A stretch of 64,000 bases of DNA from Streptomyces adelaidensis. GTDB lineage: Bacteria; Actinomycetota; Actinomycetes; Streptomycetales; Streptomycetaceae. The translations under genes were made by a program, and so were the position numbers. Shown here piece by piece: positions 57,758 through 64,000 of the stretch. The notes under the pieces are model-generated. The model was not told where the DNA came from. It saw only the letters and a list, made by a program, of their open reading frames with translations, and did not search any database. Each line of letters begins with the position of its first letter. Positions within the stretch are counted from its first letter, which is position 1. The DNA lies in contig NZ_JAEMUX010000016.1 in the NCBI RefSeq assembly GCF_016598475.1, forward strand, positions 1 to 64,000. Reading direction: 5' to 3'.

Positions 57758-59214
57758 ACAAGCCCCTGCGCCGGATCGCGATCTTCTGCGGGCTGCTCGT
57801 CCTGGCCCTGCTCATCCGCGACAACTGGATCCAGTACGTCCAGGCCGACTCCCTGAAGACGGACTCCAAGAACCGCCGAGTGGCCATCGAGCGCTATGGC
57901 ACCCCGCGCGGCGACATCATCGTCGACGGCAAGGCCATCACCGGGTCGGCCGCCACCAAGGGCACGGACTACAAGTACAAGCGCACGTGGAAGAACGGCG
58001 AGATGTGGGCGCCGGTCACCGGCTACTCCTCGCAGATCATCGGCGCCTCGCAGCTGGAGAGCCTTGAGGACGGCATCCTCACCGGCAACGACGACCGGCT
58101 GTTCTTCCGGAACACGCTGGACATGGTCACCGGCAAGAAGAAGGAGGGCGGCAGCGTCGTCACCACCCTCAACGCCGCCGCGCAGAAGGCCGCCTTCGAG
58201 GGCCTCGGTGACAAGAAGGGCGCCGTCGCCGCGATCGACCCCCAGACCGGCGCGATCCTCGCCCTGGCGTCCACACCCTCGTACGACCCGTCGACCTTCG
58301 CCGGCATCAGCAGCAAGGACAGCAAGACCTTCCAGAAGTTGGACAAAGACTCCGACAAGCCGATGCTGAACCGCGCGCTGCGCGAGACCTACCCCCCGGG
58401 CTCCACGTTCAAGGTGGTCACGGCCGCCGCGGCGCTGGAGAACGACGCCGTCACAGACATCGACGCCAAGACGGACTCCCCCGACCCGTACCAACTGCCC
58501 GACACGAAGACCAACCTCACCAACGAGCACGGCGTGTGCAAGAACGCCACAATCCGCTACGCGCTCGAGCAGTCCTGCAACACGGTCTTCGCCAAGCTCT
58601 CCAACACCGTCGGCAACGAGAAGATGCGCGAGCAGTCCGAGAAGTTCGGCTTCAACGAGAGCGAGCTGGACATCCCGGTCCGCGCCGCGGAGAGCGTCTA
58701 CCCCGAGGACAACCGTCCGCAGAACGCCATGGCCGGTATCGGTCAGGCCTCCAACCGCGCCACCCCGCTGCAAATGGCCATGGTCGCCTCGGCCGTCGCC
58801 AACGACGGCGAGCTGATGAAGCCGTACATGGTCGACCAGCTGCGCGCCTCCAACCTCGACGTCATCGAGTCGCACGACTCCGAGCCGCTGTCCCAGGCGG
58901 TCTCGCCGGAGACCGCCCAGAAACTGCAGGAAATGATGGAGACCGTCGTCAAGACCGGCACGGGCACCAACGCGCAGATCGACGGCGTCACCGTCGGCGG
59001 CAAGACCGGTACCGCCCAGCACGGGGTGGACAACAAGGAGAAGCCGTACGCCTGGTTCATCTCGTACGCCAAGCTCAGTGACGGCAGCTCGCCGGTCGCC
59101 GTGGCCGTGGTGGTCGAGGACGGCAGTGCCAACCGCGGCGACATCTCCGGTGGCGGTCTCGCCGCCCCGATCGCGAAGAGCGTGATGCAGGCAGTGATCA
59201 ACAGCAAGAAGTGA
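57754..59214 (+). CDS. pbpA: Class B penicillin-binding protein PbpA
   Basis: A 486-residue bitopic transpeptidase. N-terminal helix (IAIFCGLLVLALLIRDNWI), dimerisation domain, transpeptidase domain with STFKVV (SxxK), SCNTVF (SxN) and KTGTAQ (KTG). GTG start overlaps the SEDS stop. Cross-links peptidoglycan together with the SEDS protein and is likely a PknB-regulated unit, as in mycobacterial PbpA. Confidence 0.95.
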   Translation: MNKPLRRIAIFCGLLVLALLIRDNWIQYVQADSLKTDSKNRRVAIERYGTPRGDIIVDGKAITGSAATKGTDYKYKRTWKNGEMWAPVTGYSSQIIGASQLESLEDGILTGNDDRLFFRNTLDMVTGKKKEGGSVVTTLNAAAQKAAFEGLGDKKGAVAAIDPQTGAILALASTPSYDPSTFAGISSKDSKTFQKLDKDSDKPMLNRALRETYPPGSTFKVVTAAAALENDAVTDIDAKTDSPDPYQLPDTKTNLTNEHGVCKNATIRYALEQSCNTVFAKLSNTVGNEKMREQSEKFGFNESELDIPVRAAESVYPEDNRPQNAMAGIGQASNRATPLQMAMVASAVANDGELMKPYMVDQLRASNLDVIESHDSEPLSQAVSPETAQKLQEMMETVVKTGTGTNAQIDGVTVGGKTGTAQHGVDNKEKPYAWFISYAKLSDGSSPVAVAVVVEDGSANRGDISGGGLAAPIAKSVMQAVINSKK

Positions 59215-59382
59215 CCCCGCTCACGTCACCTTCACATCGGTGCACGTTGCGATACCGGTCCTGTATCGGGTGACGCGGTTGGCCAGGTCACAGAAGGCGA
59301 GCCGGGTACCGTATGCCCGGAGCACAGCCGCCGGACCACACACGAGTGCGGTCGGGACCGACGAGAGGGCTGGTAGGAAGCT

Positions 59383-61383
59383 ATGGAAGAGCCGCGTCGC
59401 CTCGGCGGCCGGTACGAGCTGGGCCAGGTGCTCGGCCGTGGTGGCATGGCGGAGGTCTACCTCGCGATGGACACCCGCCTCGGCCGCACCGTGGCGGTGA
59501 AGACGCTGCGAGCGGACCTCGCGCGCGACCCCACCTTCCAGGCCCGGTTCCGCCGGGAGGCCCAGTCTGCCGCCTCGCTCAACCACCCCGCGATCGTGGC
59601 GGTCTACGACACGGGCGAGGACTACATCGACGGGGTCTCGATCCCGTACATCGTCATGGAGTACGTCGAGGGCTCCACCCTCCGTGAGCTTCTTCACAGC
59701 GGCCGCAAGCTGCTGCCGGAGCGCGCCATGGAGATGACCATCGGCATCCTCCAGGGTCTGGAGTACGCCCACCGCAACCAGATCGTCCACCGTGACATCA
59801 AGCCGGCCAACGTCATGCTGACGCGCAACGGCCAGGTCAAGGTGATGGACTTCGGTATCGCCCGTGCCATGGGCGACTCCGGCATGACGATGACGCAGAC
59901 GTCCGCGGTCATCGGCACCGCCCAGTACCTCTCCCCGGAGCAGGCCAAGGGCGAGCAGGTGGACGCCCGTTCCGACCTGTACTCGACGGGCTGTCTGCTC
60001 TACGAGCTGCTGACGGTCCGCCCGCCGTTCATCGGCGACTCCCCCGTGGCGGTCGCCTACCAGCACGTGCGGGAGGAGCCGCAGTCTCCGAGCGTCTTCG
60101 ATCCGGAGATCACGCCGGAGATGGACGCCATCGTCCTGCGTGCCCTGGTCAAGGACCCGGACTACCGCTACCAGTCGGCCGACGAGATGCGCGCCGACAT
60201 CGAGGCCTGTCTCGACGGCCAGCCCGTCGCGGCCACGGCGGCCATGGGCTCGGTCGGCTATGGCGGCTACCCGGACGACCAGCCCACCACCGCCCTGCGC
60301 GCCGACGCCGGTGCCACGACGATGCTGCCGCCTGTCGGTCCGGACGACGGCTACGGCTACGACGACCGCCAGGGCCGCCGCCGCCAGCCGAAGAAGAACA
60401 ACACCTCGACGATCCTCCTGGTCGTCGCGGGTGTGCTGGTGCTGGTGGGCGCGATCCTCATCGGTCGGTGGATGTTCGCGGGCGACGGGGTGAGCAACGA
60501 CACCCTCACGGCCCCGAACTTCATCGGGCAGACGGAGGCCGAGGCCAAGGAGGCGGCGACCAACGTCGACCTCAAGGTGACGACCACCAAGGACGAGTGC
60601 GAGGACCAGAGGACCGGCAACGTCTGCAAGCAGACCCCGGACGCGGACACCGAGGTCAAGAAGGGCGACACCATCGCCCTGGTGATCTCTACGGGCGCGC
60701 CGAAGATCGCGGTCCCCGACGTCAAGGGCCTCGACTTCGACGAGGCAGAGGCCCAGCTTGAGGACAAGGGCTTCGAGGTCGAGAAGAAGACCCAGGAGTC
60801 CGACCGCACGCCGAACGTCGTGATCGACCAGGATCCCGTCGGCAAGAAGATCGAGAAGGGCTCCACGGTCACGCTGACGGTCGCCACGGAGGCGGCGAAG
60901 GCCACCGTGCCGGACGTCTCCGGCAGGAGCTGTGACGACGCCAAGGCCCAGATGCAGGCCAACAACCTTGTCGGCACCTGCACCGATGTCGAGACCGACG
61001 ACGACAACCTCATCGGGAAGGTCATCGCGACCAACCCCGAACAGGGCACCGAGCTCGACAAGGGCGACACGGTCACCATCCAGATCGGCAAGGAGGCCGA
61101 GGAGCAGGAGGCCGAGGTCCCGAACGTCGTCGGCCAGACGGTGGGTCAGGCCAAGCAGACCCTCCAGGCAGCCGGTTTCACGAACATCCAGTTCGCGAAC
61201 GGCAGCGACCAGAGCGACACCGCGCTCGTCACCGACCAGGACCCGGACGGCGGCAACGACGCCGACCCGAGCCAGACGACGATCACCCTCGCCTCGGTGA
61301 GCTTCAACAACAATGGCGGCAACAACAACGGCGGCAACAACGGCGGCTTCTTCGGAGGCACCGGCTTCGGCGACGAGGACTGA
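59383..61383 (+). CDS. pknB: Ser/Thr protein kinase PknB with four PASTA domains
   Basis: A 666-residue transmembrane kinase. Kinase domain about 1-275: LGRGGMAEVYLAMD, VAVKTLRAD, HRDIKPANVML, VMDFGIARAM, activation loop TMTQTSAVIGTAQYLSPEQ. Juxtamembrane, one membrane helix (ILLVVAGVLVLVGAILIGRW), then four PASTA units beginning near APNFIGQTEAEA, VPDVKGLDFDEA, VPDVSGRSCDDA and VPNVVGQTVGQA. C-terminal Asn/Gly repeat. PASTA repeats bind muropeptides/lipid II, linking wall state to phosphorylation. Start ATG 59383, 168 bp after pbpA. Last gene of the operon; a strong terminator follows. Confidence 0.95.
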   Translation: MEEPRRLGGRYELGQVLGRGGMAEVYLAMDTRLGRTVAVKTLRADLARDPTFQARFRREAQSAASLNHPAIVAVYDTGEDYIDGVSIPYIVMEYVEGSTLRELLHSGRKLLPERAMEMTIGILQGLEYAHRNQIVHRDIKPANVMLTRNGQVKVMDFGIARAMGDSGMTMTQTSAVIGTAQYLSPEQAKGEQVDARSDLYSTGCLLYELLTVRPPFIGDSPVAVAYQHVREEPQSPSVFDPEITPEMDAIVLRALVKDPDYRYQSADEMRADIEACLDGQPVAATAAMGSVGYGGYPDDQPTTALRADAGATTMLPPVGPDDGYGYDDRQGRRRQPKKNNTSTILLVVAGVLVLVGAILIGRWMFAGDGVSNDTLTAPNFIGQTEAEAKEAATNVDLKVTTTKDECEDQRTGNVCKQTPDADTEVKKGDTIALVISTGAPKIAVPDVKGLDFDEAEAQLEDKGFEVEKKTQESDRTPNVVIDQDPVGKKIEKGSTVTLTVATEAAKATVPDVSGRSCDDAKAQMQANNLVGTCTDVETDDDNLIGKVIATNPEQGTELDKGDTVTIQIGKEAEEQEAEVPNVVGQTVGQAKQTLQAAGFTNIQFANGSDQSDTALVTDQDPDGGNDADPSQTTITLASVSFNNNGGNNNGGNNGGFFGGTGFGDED

Positions 61384-61404
61384 CCCACCACCCCGTCCCG
61401 TACA

Positions 61405-61454
61405 ACGACGGAGCCCCGGCACCCCCTTCAGGGAGGGCGCCGGGGCTCCGTCGT
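61405..61454. terminator. Strong terminator after pknB
   Basis: Perfect 16-bp stem (ACGACGGAGCCCCGGC and its complement) with an 18-nt loop between convergent pknB and sortase genes. Confidence 0.85.
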
Positions 61455-61462
61455 AGTCCCGA

Positions 61463-61496
61463 TGTTTCACGTGAAACATGCTGTTTCAGGTGAAAC
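61463..61496. other. parS: parS site 5 plus degenerate parS
   Basis: Perfect TGTTTCACGTGAAACA at 61463-61478, then GTTTCAGGTGAAAC at 61483-61496 (13 of 14 bases; the central C is G). They lie 5 bp apart between pknB and the sortase gene. Confidence 0.9.
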
Positions 61497-61533
61497 GGGC
61501 ATCCATCGTCAGTCGGACAGGCCGTCGCACGGC

Positions 61534-62277
61534 CTACCGCAGTTCCTTCGGCAGCGTGCGCTCCGCGTTCACCCGCTCCACGCGCTCCAGCTCGCCCCAC
61601 ACGATGTACCGGTACCGGGACGTGTAGACGGGTGTGCAGGTGGTGAGGGTGATGTATTTGCCGGCCTTCTTCATGCCGGATTCCTTGGGGACGTTCGACA
61701 GGACCTTGACGTTGTACTTCGAGGTCTCGGTGAGGGTGTCGTAGACCTTGTAGACGTACCAGTTGTCGCGGGTCTCGAAGACGATCGAGTCGCCTTCCTT
61801 GAGCTTGTCGATGTTGTGGAACTTGGCGCCGTGGCCGTCGCGGTGGGCGGCGAGGGTGAAGTTGCCGTCCTTGTCGGAGCCGGGAAGGGTCGCCTTGACA
61901 GGGTTGGTGTAGTAGCCGGCGACGCCACCGTTGAGGATCTTGGTGGACGTGCCCTTCTTGACCAGGACCTCGCCGTTCCTCATGGCGGGGACGTGCAGGA
62001 AGCCGATGCCGTCCTTGGTGTCCAGGGCGCCCGGGCCGCCGTCTCCCGACGCCCAGTTGTCGCGGACATTGTTCGCTTCCTTGCCCGCCTCGCGATCGGC
62101 GAGGACGTTCGTCCACCACAGCGAGTAGACGACGAACAGGCCGAGCACCAGGCCCGCGGTGATGAGCAGTTCGCCGAAGACACTGACCGCCATGGCGATC
62201 CGGCCCGTGCCGCGGCGGCGCGGCACGGTCTCGGGCGCGCGCGTCTGCTCTTCGGTTTCGTCGGTGGTCACTGCCAC
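61534..62277 (-). CDS. Class E sortase (copy 1)
   Basis: A 247-residue cell-surface transpeptidase. N-terminal membrane helix (IAMAVSVFGELLITAGLVLG); sortase domain with catalytic His in TLAAHRDGHG, Cys in TLTTCTPVYTSRYRYIVWG and Arg in the following strand. Class E sortases recognise LAxTG and anchor exported proteins such as chaplins. GTG at 62277 or 62271. It follows the second sortase gene on the minus strand with 25 bp between. Confidence 0.92.
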   Translation of the reverse strand: MAVTTDETEEQTRAPETVPRRRGTGRIAMAVSVFGELLITAGLVLGLFVVYSLWWTNVLADREAGKEANNVRDNWASGDGGPGALDTKDGIGFLHVPAMRNGEVLVKKGTSTKILNGGVAGYYTNPVKATLPGSDKDGNFTLAAHRDGHGAKFHNIDKLKEGDSIVFETRDNWYVYKVYDTLTETSKYNVKVLSNVPKESGMKKAGKYITLTTCTPVYTSRYRYIVWGELERVERVNAERTLPKELR

Positions 62278-62302
62278 AGTTCATCCGCCCTTGGTCGAGC
62301 CC

Positions 62303-63568
62303 CTACTGAACGAGCGCGTCGGGCTTTCCCTCGCTGCGCGGCCGTTCCTCCACCATCTTGCCCCACACGATCATGCGGTACTTGCTGGTGAACTCCGGCG
62401 TGCACGTCGTCAGCGTGATGTAGCGGCCCGGCCCGGTGAAACCCGAACCCGGCGGGACGGGGTTGAGCACGCTCACGTTCGTCGGCGGTGTCACCGGCAG
62501 GATCGAAGCCATGTCATAGACGTAGTACTTGTCCTGGGTCTCCACGACGATCGGGTCGCCCGGCTCCAGCCGGTTGATGTAGCGGAACGGTTCTCCATGC
62601 GTATTGCGATGGCCCGCGATCCCGAAGTTGCCCGTCTTTTCCTCGGGCATCGCCGTCTTGATGCTGTTCTCGTCGTAGTGTCCGACCATTCCGCGGTCCA
62701 GGACCTTCGACTTGCTGATGCCCTCGGCGATCGGCACGACGACATCCAGTTTCGGAATGTGCAGGATGGCGAAGCCCTGCCCCGGCTCGAACGCGCCCGG
62801 CGCCCGCTTGCCGCTCTTCCACTCCTCCTGGAGGCTCGTCGCCTCCCTGCCCGCCTGCTGGTGGGCCCGGATGTTCGACCACCAGAGCTGGTACGTGACG
62901 AACAGCAGCATCACCACACCGGTGGTGATGAACACCTCGCCGATGGCCCGGCTCGCCACCACGCCCGCGCTGGGTTTCCGCGCCCGCGCCGCGCGCCGCG
63001 CCTCGACCCGGGAGAGGGGGGTCGACGCCTCCCTGGCCGCCCCTAAGGGCCCCTCGGGCCCCTGAGCGCCTTCAGAGCCCGCGTGGGCGCCCAGGGAGAC
63101 CCCGTGCCTCCCGTGCCGTCTCGCGGCCTTACGGCGGGCCGCACGGCCCCCGGGAACGGACGGAGCGGGTATCGGATCGGCCGCCGCAGCTATGCGTCGC
63201 GCCTCCTCCACCCGGAGCGCCACGGTCTCCTCGTCGATCGGAGGGTGCTCCTGGGGGGTGTCCGTCGAGGGGTGCTCGTGGACGGTCGTCGTATCGAAGG
63301 ACTCGTAGCGGCCGCCGTACGGTGCCTGCGGACGCGGCTCATAGGCCTCGTACGGTTGCGCGTACGGCTGCTGCTGCCCGAACCAGTCTCCCTGGTCGTA
63401 CCGCGGACTCTGCTGGGCCTGCTGCGCCTGCCATTGCCGCTGGGGCTCGACCGCGTCGGCGGCCGGCGTCCCGGGCCCGAAGGCCTCCGCCTCGAACGCC
63501 TCGGCGCCCCCGTACGCGGCCTCGCCGCCGTAGGGGGCACTCTCGCGCTCGGGGCGCAGGGCCGTCAC
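62303..63568 (-). CDS. Class E sortase (copy 2) with long N-terminal extension
   Basis: A 421-residue sortase. The first about 200 residues are Gln/Pro/Tyr/Ala-rich and cytosolic (QQPYAQPYEAYEPRPQAPYG); then a membrane helix (AIGEVFITTGVVMLLFVTYQ) and the sortase domain with GIAGHRNTHGEPF, TLTTCTPEFTSKYRMIVWG and Arg. GTG 63568 overlaps the stop of trpG/pabA (GTGA). The extension is far longer than in copy 1 and may bind other proteins. Confidence 0.9.
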   Translation of the reverse strand: MTALRPERESAPYGGEAAYGGAEAFEAEAFGPGTPAADAVEPQRQWQAQQAQQSPRYDQGDWFGQQQPYAQPYEAYEPRPQAPYGGRYESFDTTTVHEHPSTDTPQEHPPIDEETVALRVEEARRIAAAADPIPAPSVPGGRAARRKAARRHGRHGVSLGAHAGSEGAQGPEGPLGAAREASTPLSRVEARRAARARKPSAGVVASRAIGEVFITTGVVMLLFVTYQLWWSNIRAHQQAGREATSLQEEWKSGKRAPGAFEPGQGFAILHIPKLDVVVPIAEGISKSKVLDRGMVGHYDENSIKTAMPEEKTGNFGIAGHRNTHGEPFRYINRLEPGDPIVVETQDKYYVYDMASILPVTPPTNVSVLNPVPPGSGFTGPGRYITLTTCTPEFTSKYRMIVWGKMVEERPRSEGKPDALVQ

Positions 63569-64000
63569 GCCGTGGCCCTGCCCACCACAGGCGCCAGCCC
63601 CGTCGACCTCGCCACGGCCCCCTGGTCCCCGCACTCCACCAGCCAGTTGGCGAGCATGCGGTGCCCATGCTCGGTGAGCACCGACTCGGGGTGGAACTGA
63701 ACGCCCTCGACGGGCAGTTCACGATGCCGGAGGCCCATGATGATCCCGTCGTGGGTGCGCGCCGTGACCTCCAGCTCGGCCGGCACGGTCGCCGGCTCGG
63801 CGGCCAGCGAGTGATAGCGGGTCGCGGTGAAGGGGGTCGGCAGGCCCGCGAAGACACCCTTGCCCCCGTGCTCCACCAGCGAGGTCTTGCCGTGCAGCAG
63901 TTCGGGCGCACGGTCCACGACACCGCCGTACGCCACCTGCATGGACTGCATGCCGAGGCAGACGCCGAAGACGGGGACGCCGGTCGCGGCGCAGTGGCGG
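63565..64000 (-). CDS. Glutamine amidotransferase, anthranilate/ADC synthase component II (partial)
   Basis: C-terminal part of a class I glutamine amidotransferase; the 5' end lies beyond the window. Nucleophile motif VFGVCLGMQ (Cys), His/Glu pair in GVQFHPESVLTEHG. Sequence YGGVVDRAPELLHGKTSLVEH fits TrpG/PabA. In streptomycetes this gene next to class E sortases is annotated as the glutamine subunit shared between tryptophan and p-aminobenzoate synthesis; which pathway is served is undetermined. Overlaps the sortase start. Confidence 0.9.
   Translation of the reverse strand, partial: RHCAATGVPVFGVCLGMQSMQVAYGGVVDRAPELLHGKTSLVEHGGKGVFAGLPTPFTATRYHSLAAEPATVPAELEVTARTHDGIIMGLRHRELPVEGVQFHPESVLTEHGHRMLANWLVECGDQGAVARSTGLAPVVGRATA

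Noticed and set aside
59221..61479. 752-codon minus-strand frame through pknB
   Set aside because: Antisense shadow of a well-defined kinase gene; its product has no domain pattern.

Overview
The window is high-GC actinobacterial DNA, almost certainly from a Streptomyces chromosome, in the core region not far from oriC. Evidence: codon use is strongly G/C-ending; start codons are often GTG or TTG; the Scr1/DUF397/HATPase regulatory trio is present; there are six parS-type sites of the GTTTCACGTGAAAC class; and the fhaA-fhaB-PP2C-rodA-pbpA-pknB cell-wall and signalling operon ends next to class E sortases and trpG/pabA. About 55 protein genes, one tRNA, one intact insertion sequence and two clear pseudogenes were found.

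Layout. 0-8 kb: a nitrilase-fold amidohydrolase, a mycothiol-type DinB/MDMPI protein, an MFS transporter coupled to a GntR regulator, a divergent secreted D-Ala-D-Ala carboxypeptidase, the trio (HATPase, Scr1-like XRE regulator, DUF397) and a RelE-type toxin-antitoxin pair. 8-12 kb: first branched-chain 2-oxo acid dehydrogenase operon (E1alpha-E1beta-E2). 12-17 kb: a decayed phosphotransferase and two divergent Ser/Thr kinases that share a promoter region carrying GATCC repeats phased at 11 bp. 17-20 kb: the bacterial proteasome activator Bpa, an acidic membrane-anchored protein, a quinone oxidoreductase and a frameshifted small zinc-ribbon gene. 20-26 kb: a two-component system divergent from a four-gene membrane/exported-protein operon, then an IS30-family element. 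27-31 kb: a K+ channel with RCK domain and molybdenum cofactor genes (mobA-like, moeA-like) around a cluster of three parS sites. 31-40 kb: second branched-chain dehydrogenase operon with divergent Lrp/AsnC regulator, a TetR regulator coupled to a 3-hydroxyacyl-CoA dehydrogenase, and paaN. 40-49 kb: DUF5819-HTTM-TrmH operon, acyl-CoA dehydrogenase, rhodanese, J-domain protein, DUF2252 protein, HxlR regulator divergent from an azoreductase. 49-53 kb: secreted GH127-type glycosidase and tRNA-Leu(CAG). 53-64 kb: fhaA to pknB, then two class E sortases and the 3' part of trpG/pabA on the opposite strand.

How it works together. Acyl-CoA metabolism is the main theme of 8-12 and 31-44 kb: two BCDH complexes make branched acyl-CoAs, and three near-identical TetR-type palindromes (35073, 37927, 43229) suggest that the PaaR-like regulator ties the second BCDH operon to phenylacetate-type degradation. 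Kinase signalling and cell-wall growth form the second theme (13-17 and 53-64 kb).

Most interesting region: 20.1-26.1 kb. The 10-TM protein at 24294-25451 carries the pattern D-x3-H-x12-H with surrounding residues (W before the first H; D-T-x-F-T-x-S before the second H) like the copper site signature of the AmoC/PmoC subunit of copper membrane monooxygenases, plus a second degenerate copy. The first gene of the operon has PmoB-like topology (exported beta domain, two TM helices, exported beta domains) with a His/Met-rich segment. Two smaller exported proteins and a sensor kinase/response regulator pair complete it. This reads as an uncharacterised copper-linked membrane system; the homology is inferred from motif and topology only.
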